This document shows, in pieces, positions 16,929 to 25,336 of a stretch of 64,000 nt of DNA. The stretch is from the NCBI RefSeq assembly GCF_900156375.1, contig NZ_FTNK01000011.1, positions 1 to 64,000 on the forward strand, in the 5' to 3' direction. Numbering within the stretch: position 1 is the stretch's first letter; each line of letters starts with the position of its first letter. Source of the DNA: Paenibacillus macquariensis. GTDB taxonomy: Bacteria > Bacillota > Bacilli > Paenibacillales > Paenibacillaceae. Under the pieces are notes generated by a model, which ran no database searches, had not been told where the DNA came from, and saw only the letters and a list, made by a program, of their open reading frames with translations. The translations under genes and the position numbers were made by a program.

Positions 16929-18530
16929 TTACTTGTTGGCATTCCAACGATCGTATGCAACCTGGTAAATTTCTACAATACGCTTACCGCCCATTTTTTC
17001 AACTTGTGCCTTGTATTTATCCCAATTAGCGACAGATTCCTGGCCCGTTACGAATTTCGCTTCCATCTGTTTAACGTACGCATCCAGATCGGATCGCAAA
17101 GCGGACGTCTCCTCTTGCTCTTCATTTGTTAAATAAACACTTGGGAATGGCGATTTAGCGATCGGAACTAACTTCTCTGCATTTTCCTTATCAATCCATT
17201 GATCGAAATCACTTCTTAATCCGTTATAAAGATCGATTCGGTTCATACCTGGAGGAACGATACTATAATTTGGTGTAATCTTCCCACGATATTCTTCACG
17301 ATCACCGCCGTCTGGAACAGGAAGCCATTCTTTTACGTGGTTCTCCTTGTCTGTATATTTCCAAAGAATGTTCTCTGGACCTTGTCCGAACAAAGTAGCA
17401 CCATCGTAACTGTATTGGTAATCCGCCCAACGCATCGAAGCTTCTGGAGCCGGATTACTGCTAGTAATCGCAAAGGTACCGTACGTAGAAAGACCTGGAT
17501 GTTTACCGTAAACAGGAGAATCATCAATTTCACTCTTCACAGGTGTCATCATTGGATGGCTACCATCAGGCTCGCCGCCCAATGTGAAGCTAGGAAACCA
17601 ATCGCCGAAAAGTGCCAGTTGATTATTTTTACCTTTAGCCTTCTTCTGATCATTCGTCTGTGAGAACGTCTCGTGATCGAGTAGGTTCTCATTCCACAGA
17701 CGATTCATGAATGTTGCATAACCTTTATATCCCTCTTCCATATATGGGTAGTGCACTTTGTCTTGCTTATCGACGTAAATATCCTCGTTATACATCCCCC
17801 AGAAGCCGAAGAAGTACATGCGTAAATCGTCAAGCTTCACGGATGTAAGTGGAATTTCATCTTGCTTACCATTACCGTTTGGATCCTCTTCTTTAACACG
17901 CTTCAAATAGGTATACAACTCTTCTGTTGTCTTAGGTTCTGTTACATTAAGAGCTTTCAAGAACTTCCCGTTATACCACATCGGACCTCGATACCATACG
18001 GCAGACAAGTCGATGTTCGGTAAAGCATAGATATGACCATCAGGCGTCGTAATTGACTTGCGGATATCTGGATTTCCATCGAGAATTTTTTTGAGGTTAG
18101 GCGCGTAATTATCAATCAAATCTTCGAGTGGTACAAGTACACCCTGACTTCCGTATGTCACTTGTTCCGAAGGTTTAATGTCCGCTGCATAGAATATGTC
18201 TGGCAAATTACCACTAGCAAACACGAGATTCTTCTTCGTTAAGAAACTTTCCTGTGTCGCATTATTGTATTCCATCTTGATACCTGATAATTTCTCCATT
18301 TCTTGAAGCGTAGGCATTTGGGTCCAATCCTGAATACCAGTGTCCTGCGACATCATCTTCAAGGTAAGCGGTTTGCTAACAATCGGGAAGCCCTCTTTAC
18401 TCACGTCTGCAGCTGTGTTGGAAGTACCGGCTTCTTTTGAACCCTCATTCGATGAGCTGCAAGCAGCTAATACGGACATGGACAAGGTGAGACATAACAA
18501 CATAGCTGACGCTTTACGGATTTTTTTCAT
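16929..18530 (-). CDS. extracellular solute-binding lipoprotein of a carbohydrate ABC importer
   Basis: The 533-residue precursor has a lipoprotein signal ending in V-L-A-A-C (Cys24) and a family-1 solute-binding fold of the large LplA type common in Paenibacillus. It has the characteristic L-Y-T-Y-L-K-R-V-K-E-E-D-P-N-G-N-G-K-Q-D-E-I-P insertion, a calcium-binding-like loop. It would be tethered to the outer membrane face and deliver an oligosaccharide to the two permeases encoded just upstream. No ATPase gene is present; LplBC-type importers usually share the multisugar MsmX ATPase encoded elsewhere. It is the last gene of the permease-permease-binding protein operon. Confidence 0.92.
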   Translation of the reverse strand: MKKIRKASAMLLCLTLSMSVLAACSSSNEGSKEAGTSNTAADVSKEGFPIVSKPLTLKMMSQDTGIQDWTQMPTLQEMEKLSGIKMEYNNATQESFLTKKNLVFASGNLPDIFYAADIKPSEQVTYGSQGVLVPLEDLIDNYAPNLKKILDGNPDIRKSITTPDGHIYALPNIDLSAVWYRGPMWYNGKFLKALNVTEPKTTEELYTYLKRVKEEDPNGNGKQDEIPLTSVKLDDLRMYFFGFWGMYNEDIYVDKQDKVHYPYMEEGYKGYATFMNRLWNENLLDHETFSQTNDQKKAKGKNNQLALFGDWFPSFTLGGEPDGSHPMMTPVKSEIDDSPVYGKHPGLSTYGTFAITSSNPAPEASMRWADYQYSYDGATLFGQGPENILWKYTDKENHVKEWLPVPDGGDREEYRGKITPNYSIVPPGMNRIDLYNGLRSDFDQWIDKENAEKLVPIAKSPFPSVYLTNEEQEETSALRSDLDAYVKQMEAKFVTGQESVANWDKYKAQVEKMGGKRIVEIYQVAYDRWNANK

Positions 18531-18569
18531 AACTTATTTCTCCCCTTTTAATATCATTAATATATAAGA

Positions 18570-19478
18570 TCAGCCCTTAACGGAACCAATCATGACACCT
18601 TGTACAAAATAACGTTGAAGGAACGGATAAATTGCGATAATTGGCAACGTTGCTACGATAATGACTGCGTATTTAACCAAAGCTGCGACTTCTGCCTTAT
18701 TATTAAGTGCCAACGCCGTCGTCGCATCCATGGATCCTCCTGGTTGTGCGGACATTTCTTGCAGAACTAGAATTTGACGCAAGATCAACTGTAGTGGAAA
18801 TTTGTTCTCGTCGTTCAAATAAATAAGAGCCGAGAAATAGCTATTCCAATTCCCTACACCGTAGAACAATCCCATAACGGCAATGATCGGCATCGACAAC
18901 GGAAGAACGATTTGGAAGAAAAGACGCATATTCGTACATCCGTCGATTTGGGCTGCTTCTTGTAATTCATTTGGAATCGTAGACTGAAAGAACGTCCGAG
19001 ATACAATGATATTCCAGATCGAAGCTGCCGATGGGATCACGATCGCCCATATGGTATCTACCATACCTAGGTTTTTAATAAGTAGATAGCTCGGTACAAG
19101 GCCCCCTCCAAAGAACATAGTGACCATGAACATACCCATGAAAAAGTTACGTCCAACAAAGTCCTTGCGACTCAAAGCATATGCCGCTGGCAACGTGACG
19201 ATCAGATTGATCAACGTTCCTATCACGGTATAAAGGATGGTATTCCCGTATCCTCTCCATATACTTGCGTTCTCGAATACTCTCTTGTAACCGTCAAACG
19301 TAATACCTTTCGGCCATAGCCACATTTCACCGGAACTAACAAGCTTCGGATCACTAATGGAAGCACTAAGCATATACACCACAGGATAAGCCACAATAAT
19401 AAATGCTAGAAACACATAAATATAGATACCAATAGCGAATGCCTTGTCTCGCCCAGATTCTTTAACGGTGACAACCAT
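18570..19478 (-). CDS. carbohydrate ABC importer permease (LplC/YtcP type)
   Basis: The 302-residue membrane protein has six predicted helices and the inner-membrane EAA loop, seen as E-L-Q-E-A-A-Q-I-D-G-C, which docks the ATPase. It opens with V-A-Y-P-V-V-Y-M-L-S-A-S-I-S-D-P and ends with the family's Q-R-Y-F-V-Q-G-V-M-I-G-S-V-K-G. It pairs with the preceding permease as a heterodimer. It lies 17 nt after that gene and 39 nt before the binding protein. Confidence 0.93.
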   Translation of the reverse strand: MVVTVKESGRDKAFAIGIYIYVFLAFIIVAYPVVYMLSASISDPKLVSSGEMWLWPKGITFDGYKRVFENASIWRGYGNTILYTVIGTLINLIVTLPAAYALSRKDFVGRNFFMGMFMVTMFFGGGLVPSYLLIKNLGMVDTIWAIVIPSAASIWNIIVSRTFFQSTIPNELQEAAQIDGCTNMRLFFQIVLPLSMPIIAVMGLFYGVGNWNSYFSALIYLNDENKFPLQLILRQILVLQEMSAQPGGSMDATTALALNNKAEVAALVKYAVIIVATLPIIAIYPFLQRYFVQGVMIGSVKG

Positions 19479-19495
19479 TTACCTCACCCCTTCCT

Positions 19496-20464
19496 CTACC
19501 ATAAACTGTTCTCATTGGTACGACGCACGATTTGGTTCACTGTAATTAATAGGAACGCATTAACTACGGAGTTAAACAATCCTACTGCAGTAGAGAAACT
19601 ATATTGTGCATCCACTAGCCCCGAGCGATAAACGAATGTTGAAATAACGTCCGATGCTCCCATGTTCAGCGGATTCTGCAATAGTAGTATTTTCTCAAAC
19701 CCTACGCCTAGCAAACTACCCACATTCAGAATCAATAGAATCGTCATCGTTGGAATAATTACTGGAATGTTAATATATCTGATGCGCTGAAGGCGCGATG
19801 CTCCATCAATTATAGCTGCTTCATGTTGCTGCGGGTCCACGCCAGACAAAGCTGCTAAATAAATAATCGTTCCCCAACCTGCACTCTGCCAAACGCCAGA
19901 GAACACATACATCGTCTTAAACCATTTGGGATCCGTCAAGAACTGAGGTGCGTCAAATCCTAACCATTCAATCAAGTGAACGGCCATCCCCGATGAAGGA
20001 GACAAGAATGTTATGATCATGCCGCCCATGACAACGACGGAAATAAAGTGAGGCGCATATGTAACGGTCTGAGCCAACTTCTTAAATGACCCGTTCTTCA
20101 CTTCATTAAAAGCTAACGCCAGGATAATCGGAATTGGAAACCCAACAGCCAATTCATACAAACTAATACTAAGCGTATTCCATAGCAAATCCCAAAAATA
20201 ATAAGAATTAAAGAAGCGAGTGAAATGATCGAATCCAACCCACGAACTTCCCATAATACCTTTGGTAGGAACAAAGTTCTTAAAAGCAATCTGGATACCA
20301 TACATCGGTCCATAATGGAAAATAAGGAAATACAAGAACGCTGGTGCAATGAATATATATAATTCCCAGTTCTGAACTATCTTGTTCCAGCTCTTCTTCT
20401 TTTCCTTCTTCCTCTTAACTTTCGGGATCACGCTACTCATGATGTTACTTTTTGTTTCCTGCAT
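19496..20464 (-). CDS. carbohydrate ABC importer permease (LplB/YteP type)
   Basis: The open frame extends to 20527, but AAGGGG 7 nt before ATG 20464 marks the likely start (322 aa). After a basic N terminus there are six membrane helices and the EAA loop Q-Q-H-E-A-A-I-I-D-G-A. Y-G-P-M-Y-G-I-Q-I-A-F-K-N-F is typical of the LplB subfamily. First gene of the importer operon; a consensus cre box lies 68-81 nt upstream of its start. Confidence 0.93.
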   Translation of the reverse strand: MQETKSNIMSSVIPKVKRKKEKKKSWNKIVQNWELYIFIAPAFLYFLIFHYGPMYGIQIAFKNFVPTKGIMGSSWVGFDHFTRFFNSYYFWDLLWNTLSISLYELAVGFPIPIILALAFNEVKNGSFKKLAQTVTYAPHFISVVVMGGMIITFLSPSSGMAVHLIEWLGFDAPQFLTDPKWFKTMYVFSGVWQSAGWGTIIYLAALSGVDPQQHEAAIIDGASRLQRIRYINIPVIIPTMTILLILNVGSLLGVGFEKILLLQNPLNMGASDVISTFVYRSGLVDAQYSFSTAVGLFNSVVNAFLLITVNQIVRRTNENSLW

Positions 20465-20531
20465 AGTATCACCCCTTCCTGATTCGGTTAGTGTTCCTCT
20501 GGCTATGTTACCGACGCTAATCACCAAATGT

Positions 20532-20545
20532 TGTTAGCGCTTACA
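20532..20545. promoter_or_regulatory. cre box (CcpA operator) upstream of the sugar importer operon
   Basis: TGTTAGCGCTTACA fits the catabolite-responsive element consensus TGWNANCGNTNWCA at every defined position. Its place just upstream of the permease gene implies glucose-type catabolite repression of the importer by CcpA. Confidence 0.8.
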
Positions 20546-20776
20546 TACACAATACCTAGCAGCAGCTACATTCGTAAATATGTCATTTTATATTACCAGA
20601 AAACCTTATAGGACGGCCTTTACACGCTTACTTGTGGGTTTATAAACTCTAGAAAACATGTGTAATTCTTGATAAAAAGATGCGATTGTTTCCTCTGCGC
20701 AAATTTCACCTATCGTACTCTACACAATCTCGCGGGTCAGTTATCACAGATTCTTACTGAGAGAACAATATTGACA

Positions 20777-20790
20777 TGTAAACGTTTACA
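20777..20790. promoter_or_regulatory. second cre / LacI-type operator inside a plus-strand promoter-like sequence
   Basis: TGTAAACGTTTACA is a perfect 14-bp palindrome that also fits the cre consensus. It immediately follows TTGACA (20771-20776) on the plus strand, with an AT-rich GATATA 18 nt later. This looks like an operator buried in a promoter spacer. No intact gene lies downstream on the plus strand, only a short remnant. Confidence 0.65.
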
Positions 20791-20805
20791 ATTCGATATA
20801 GAGAA

Positions 20806-20922
20806 ATGGGGTTGAGGCGTTTGAATGACTCAGAGGCGATCAAATTGATGGCAAGTGAGTTAGATTAGGCATCCATATTTGAAAATGAAACAGCCAACAT
20901 TTCTATTGACTATTTGTACTAA
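20806..20922 (+). pseudogene. possible short coding remnant downstream of an operator-promoter
   Basis: From ATG 20806 one frame reads 20 codons (ending N-D-S-E-A-I-K-L-M-A-S-E-L-D) to a TAG at 20866. It then continues in the same frame for 17 more sense codons to a TAA at 20920. The composition looks protein-like and the piece sits directly after a promoter/cre arrangement, suggesting a decayed gene start. It may equally be chance. The rest of 20545-20980 holds only the operator boxes and the terminator listed here. Confidence 0.25.
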
Positions 20923-20927
20923 CACAC

Positions 20928-20967
20928 AAAAAAAACTACTCCTCAAGCAATAAGCTCAAGGAACAGT
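20928..20967 (-). terminator. terminator of the polysaccharide operon
   Basis: On the minus strand ACTGTTCCTTGAGC (20967-20954), a short loop and GCTTGAGGAGTAGT (to 20935) form a 14-bp stem when G-U pairs are allowed. It is followed by eight T residues, 14 nt after the last gene's stop codon. Confidence 0.8.
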
Positions 20968-20981
20968 CTCGTAATCTACTC

Positions 20982-22388
20982 TTAATAGGCATTGTTATTC
21001 TTAAAGCCGTTCTTAATCGTTTTCATTATGATTTTGACATCTAAAAGGATAGTCCAGTTCTCAATATAGAAAATATCGTGATTAATCCGTTCTTCAATAG
21101 ATGTATCTCCACGTAATCCCTTGCTTTGTGCCAAACCCGTAATACCTGGACGAACATGATGTTTAACCATATATTTAGGGATTTCATCACGGAACTGTTC
21201 CACATAATAGGGACGTTCCGGTCTAGGTCCCACAACACTCATATGTCCCATCAACACATTGAAGAATTGGGGAAGCTCATCTAGGCTAGTCGAGCGTAAG
21301 AACGTTCCAAAGCGGGTTCGTCTCGGATCATTCTCAGTTGTCCAGCCTGTATCCACAGAATCCTTAGGTTGGAATTTCATCGAACGGAATTTATACATCA
21401 TGAAGTTACGACGATTCAATCCGACTCGCTCTTGCTTAAATATAATTGGACCCGATGAGGTGCATTTCACACCTATAGCAACGGCCAGCAAGACTGGCGA
21501 AGTCACAATAATAGCAAAGAGAGCGAATATCATATCGAATAGTCTCTTAAATAATCGGTTACCTGCCACATCAAGTGGAATATCCCTCACATTAATCATG
21601 GGCATGCCTGCGAAATTATCGAAATAAGGTCGCGCTGGTAGGTAATCGAAAAAGTCCGGTATGATAAGTGTTCGCACGCCAGCCTTCTCGCAAAGGACGA
21701 TAATATTCGTATACATGGAATGTGCGTCGAGAGGTAGAGCTAGTATGACTTCATCTATGAGTTCTTGACTCAGCATGTATTCAAGATCATCTAAATTTCC
21801 GAGAATGGGCTTATAATGCGCTCCATCAACATTATCCCAAACCTGATTATCATCTAAAAATCCCACAACCTCATAACCTAATTCAGGATACTGCTTCAGA
21901 TTATTGTAGAATCGTTTACCTAGCGTACCCGCACCCACGATCAATACGAATTGCCTATTGTAACCTTTCTCACGAAAATACTTAAGGGACCTCTTAAGTA
22001 AATACCGGTAAAATAAAATGAGCAAGATATTAAAACCCAAATAGAAAGCTAGATAAACACGTGAAATATCAATTTCCTTTATAACAAACATAATACTAAT
22101 CAAGATAAACAAACTGATGAAATGTATCTGTATGATTTTAATAAATTCATCCGCGAATCTTTTCTTCCTCTTAGGAGAATACAGTGTCACAACAATCCCC
22201 GTTAAGATAGCAATTGCACCATAAATTAAACTCCACAGCAAATACTTCTCTAAAGGCATCGGTGACTCATAAGGAATCCAACCACTTTCAAATTTAAGCC
22301 ACCATGCGAGCAGAAATGATATCTGTATCACAGCGAAATCCGCTAAAATATATAATTGAGTTAATAACCCCTGACTTCTACGAATCAT
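20982..22388 (-). CDS. polyprenyl glycosylphosphotransferase, initiating enzyme (WbaP/WsaP-like)
   Basis: The 468-residue protein has four N-terminal membrane helices and a Rossmann-like CoA-binding domain (V-L-I-V-G-A-G-T-L-G-K-R-F, about 150-260). A fifth helix precedes the bacterial sugar transferase domain (from R-L-F-K-R-L-F-D), which contains K-F-R-S-M, S-L-D-E-L-P-Q-F-F-N-V and the catalytic V-G-P-R-P-E-R-P. The enzyme transfers a hexose-1-phosphate from a nucleotide sugar to undecaprenyl phosphate and so starts glycan assembly on the inner membrane face. WsaP of Geobacillus does this with galactose for the S-layer glycan. Which sugar is used here is not visible. It is the last gene of the operon and overlaps the preceding GT2 gene by 4 bp. 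Confidence 0.92.
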   Translation of the reverse strand: MIRRSQGLLTQLYILADFAVIQISFLLAWWLKFESGWIPYESPMPLEKYLLWSLIYGAIAILTGIVVTLYSPKRKKRFADEFIKIIQIHFISLFILISIMFVIKEIDISRVYLAFYLGFNILLILFYRYLLKRSLKYFREKGYNRQFVLIVGAGTLGKRFYNNLKQYPELGYEVVGFLDDNQVWDNVDGAHYKPILGNLDDLEYMLSQELIDEVILALPLDAHSMYTNIIVLCEKAGVRTLIIPDFFDYLPARPYFDNFAGMPMINVRDIPLDVAGNRLFKRLFDMIFALFAIIVTSPVLLAVAIGVKCTSSGPIIFKQERVGLNRRNFMMYKFRSMKFQPKDSVDTGWTTENDPRRTRFGTFLRSTSLDELPQFFNVLMGHMSVVGPRPERPYYVEQFRDEIPKYMVKHHVRPGITGLAQSKGLRGDTSIEERINHDIFYIENWTILLDVKIIMKTIKNGFKNNNAY

Positions 22389-23293
22389 AAATTCACCTCC
22401 ACCTGATTGTCTACCGGCTTGGAAACAGGCTTCGATCTTGTAAACTTGTTCTTGAGTAACGCCATAGCAAATTTCAAACCTATCCCTATATATATAACAC
22501 TATTAGTACCCCAAAAGTATTGGTTCTTGTAATGTTTATGGTGAAAAACAAACATAGCGCGATGAAATTCATAAATAATGCGAGTAGGTCTGCGACGGGC
22601 GCTTCCACCTTTGTAATGAACGATCGAAGTACGTGGGTAATAATGAATCTCCCAACCCGCCTGCTTGATCCGATAACACCAATCAATATCCTCACCATAC
22701 ATGAAGAAGGTCTCATCCAGACCTCCTACCTGCAACATGGTCTCGCGTCTTACCATCATAAAAGCACCAACTAAACAATCCACAGGATACTCCTCATCAG
22801 GATCTAGATGCCCCAGTTGGTACTGATTAAACTTCGGTCGCTCCGGGAACAGACGCGATATGCCAAATGCATAGTAAAAAGACGCCGATGGCGTCGGAAA
22901 TCCGCGTTTACATGCCTTATCAAGCGTTCCATCAGGCAGAATAATCTTACACCCCGATGCTCCTGCAGAAGGGTTCTGATCCATGAATAGGATCATTGTC
23001 TCTAGCGTATTATCAGATATTACCGTGTCGGAATTAAGCAGTAATATATGTCTTCCCTTAGCTATTTCCATTCCTTGATTGTTCGCCTTGGCAAAACCCG
23101 TATTATCATTATTAGCGATCAATGTCACTTGAGGGTACTCTACTGAGATACTCTCAACGGATGAATCGATAGAGTGGTTGTCTATAACAATCACTTCAAA
23201 AGTATAACTTGTATTCGAAGCAAATACGGACTGCAGACAGTCCAGCGTCAGCTTGCATGTGTTGTAATTAACAATCAGAATACTTAAATCCAT
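22385..23293 (-). CDS. GT2 glycosyltransferase (rhamnosyltransferase-like)
   Basis: The 302-residue protein begins M-D-L-S-I-L-I-V-N-Y-N-T at ATG 23293; the frame extends seven codons upstream from a TTG without a ribosome binding site. The GT-A fold shows V-I-V-I-D-N-H-S, the D-x-D-like L-L-N-S-D-T, and a C-terminal M-Y-G-E-D-I-D-W-C-Y-R-I-K acceptor/base motif, as in WbbL-type rhamnosyltransferases. It probably adds an early rhamnose or linker sugar to the lipid carrier. Its stop overlaps the initiating transferase start by 4 bp. Confidence 0.88.
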   Translation of the reverse strand: MDLSILIVNYNTCKLTLDCLQSVFASNTSYTFEVIVIDNHSIDSSVESISVEYPQVTLIANNDNTGFAKANNQGMEIAKGRHILLLNSDTVISDNTLETMILFMDQNPSAGASGCKIILPDGTLDKACKRGFPTPSASFYYAFGISRLFPERPKFNQYQLGHLDPDEEYPVDCLVGAFMMVRRETMLQVGGLDETFFMYGEDIDWCYRIKQAGWEIHYYPRTSIVHYKGGSARRRPTRIIYEFHRAMFVFHHKHYKNQYFWGTNSVIYIGIGLKFAMALLKNKFTRSKPVSKPVDNQVEVNL

Positions 23294-23433
23294 ATGTAAA
23301 ACACTTCCTGACAAAAATAGAATCTATCGACATTATTATAACATATGGAGATAAATGCTAGCATGGTAGTTTTAAGAAGCATGACATAGGCTTGAAATGA
23401 GTTCAGTTTTGATTACTTCCCCATGAGCTTCAT

Positions 23434-24369
23434 TTATTTTCTTTTTCTTTTATTAGCAATCTCTTTACGTTTAGCTCTTAGTAACGGCAGTTGTCTCCAA
23501 AATGCTCCCCACGCCCCTAGTAATTTAGGCTCTCTTATTAGAAAATATCCATTGCTAGCGATCTCGTAAGGTAATATACGTATGAAAGATTTGAATATGC
23601 TTGAGCTATCTAGATTCTTATACATCATTTTGTAGCGGTTGATATAGGATACCCTCCGAAGGAAAAGAGGCTGAGCGTTACGTCCTCCTTGTTTCCATCC
23701 CCTTGCATGATAACCGATCGCTTCTGCTAGATAATAAGATTTCCATCCTAGTAGTTGTGCACGCCAAGCCACATCTACATCTTCTTTATATGCAAAAAAA
23801 TCACTATCAAAAAATTCATCATGCACGCTAATATCCTCAACCATTGTCCGTGAATATAGCGCCGCTGCTCCAGACGCTCCAAATACTTCTCCAGATTCAT
23901 TCCACTGGGAAGCGAGATCCCCCGCTCCACGGTCGAACGCCCGACAATTGTTATTCATGATTAGACCTGTACTGTCCACCACATCCGGATTCGAGCTTAG
24001 TAGTAACTTTCCAGTTGCACTTCCTATGTCTGCTCGCTCCTGCATCACCTCTATCAGTAACTTGATGTAGTCTGGGTTCAATGTCACATCTGGGTTCAGC
24101 ACCAGTATATAGTCAGTCGAAGATAAAGTTATAGCTTGATTATGAGCAGGAGCAAATCCAACATTGGCTTGATTACGAACAAGAAGAAGTTGATCGGTTA
24201 TTAGATGGGATTGGGATTCCACTTGCTCTACAGTACAATCTGAAGAAGCATTATCTACTACGATAATTTGTGATATAGGATATGTTTGTGCTTCAACCGC
24301 CTGTAAACATCGGGCGATATCATCTGCACTATTATAGGTTACAATATGTACACTAACGTTACTATTCAT
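23434..24369 (-). CDS. GT2 glycosyltransferase (rhamnosyltransferase-like)
   Basis: The 311-residue GT-A enzyme starts M-N-S-N-V-S-V-H-I-V-T-Y-N-S and shows I-I-V-V-D-N-A-S-S-D, the nucleotide-sugar motif L-V-L-N-P-D-V-T, and Y-K-E-D-V-D-V-A-W-R-A. It resembles dTDP-rhamnosyl transferases and follows the dTDP-rhamnose genes. It is separated from the next GT2 by 140 nt with no recognised element and from rmlD by a strong inverted repeat. The specific linkage cannot be told. Confidence 0.87.
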   Translation of the reverse strand: MNSNVSVHIVTYNSADDIARCLQAVEAQTYPISQIIVVDNASSDCTVEQVESQSHLITDQLLLVRNQANVGFAPAHNQAITLSSTDYILVLNPDVTLNPDYIKLLIEVMQERADIGSATGKLLLSSNPDVVDSTGLIMNNNCRAFDRGAGDLASQWNESGEVFGASGAAALYSRTMVEDISVHDEFFDSDFFAYKEDVDVAWRAQLLGWKSYYLAEAIGYHARGWKQGGRNAQPLFLRRVSYINRYKMMYKNLDSSSIFKSFIRILPYEIASNGYFLIREPKLLGAWGAFWRQLPLLRAKRKEIANKRKRK

Positions 24370-24411
24370 AGGTAGGACAATCCTTTGTATGTTAGATTTA
24401 CTTCATATTAT

Positions 24412-24453
24412 AACTGAATCCCCCGATTCAGTTGGGAATAGATCGGGGGATTC
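24412..24453 (-). other. overlapping alternative hairpins between rmlD and the GT2 gene
   Basis: GAATCCCCCGAT (24416-24427) pairs perfectly with ATCGGGGGATTC (24442-24453). The first arm also lies inside a second perfect inverted repeat, AACTGAAT-N6-ATTCAGTT (24412-24433). The two folds exclude each other. No T run follows on the minus strand, so a simple terminator is unlikely; an attenuator, processing site or mRNA 3'-end protector is possible. Confidence 0.55.
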
Positions 24454-24463
24454 GTCGGAACAT

Positions 24464-25336
24464 CTATTTAGATTCAGTTCCGGTCCATTGTTGTAAGAAG
24501 TCTATAAGTCCTTCTCTCCAAGGCCGTATATCCTGAAACCCATTCGTTCGGATAGATAGATGCTCCATGACCGAATTAGCGGGGCGGTGAGCCGGACGCG
24601 GGAATTCATCTGTCGAACAAGGTTCGGGCTCAGCAATAATGCTGATTCCTAACTTACGAGCCTCTTCAAAGATAGCCTGTGTGAACTCATACCATGTACA
24701 TGCACCACTATTGGATGCGTGGTAAACTCCATACTTTTCAGTTACCATAAGCTCTAATAAGAAGTTAGTCAGATCAACCGTATAAGTTGGAGATCCCTTC
24801 TGGTCATGCACAACTTTAAGAGAAGGCTTTTCTTGACCGAGACGCAACATTGTTTTGACAAAATTATTCCCATGAGCACCATATACCCAAGATGTCCTAA
24901 CGATAAAATACCGCGTGGATAAGCTTTGTACCAATACCTCTCCTGCACGTTTGGACTTTCCATAAATGCTCTGGGGATTCGTATTATCATACTCTTGATA
25001 TGACTCATTACTAGTACCATCAAAGACATAATCCGTACTGATATAGATCAGTTTTGATCCGTTACTTTCTGCAGCTACCGCTATATTCCTCGTGCCTACG
25101 GCATTCACCTTATAAGCACCATCTATATCTGTCTCAGCTGCATCGACTGCTGTATAGGCCGCACAGTGAATGACCACATCGGGTTGAAACTGACCAATCA
25201 CTTGTTGACACTGTGCTAGATCCGTAAAATCTAACTCTTTACGACCACATGCAAGCACATCGTGACCGTTGCTAAGCAATATAGTAACGACATCCGTTCC
25301 TAATTGACCTGCTGCTCCTGTTACAAGTGCTTTCAT
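24464..25336 (-). CDS. rmlD: dTDP-4-dehydrorhamnose reductase RmlD
   Basis: This catalyses the last step to dTDP-L-rhamnose, the NADPH reduction of dTDP-4-keto-L-rhamnose. The 290 residues form a short-chain (RED) Rossmann fold with V-T-G-A-A-G-Q-L-G at the N terminus, A-A-Y-T-A-V-D-A-A-E, S-T-D-Y-V-F-D-G and the catalytic Y-G-K-S-K-R-A-G-E. The start overlaps the rmlB stop by 4 bp, indicating translational coupling within rmlA-rmlC-rmlB-rmlD. Confidence 0.96.
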   Translation of the reverse strand: MKALVTGAAGQLGTDVVTILLSNGHDVLACGRKELDFTDLAQCQQVIGQFQPDVVIHCAAYTAVDAAETDIDGAYKVNAVGTRNIAVAAESNGSKLIYISTDYVFDGTSNESYQEYDNTNPQSIYGKSKRAGEVLVQSLSTRYFIVRTSWVYGAHGNNFVKTMLRLGQEKPSLKVVHDQKGSPTYTVDLTNFLLELMVTEKYGVYHASNSGACTWYEFTQAIFEEARKLGISIIAEPEPCSTDEFPRPAHRPANSVMEHLSIRTNGFQDIRPWREGLIDFLQQWTGTESK

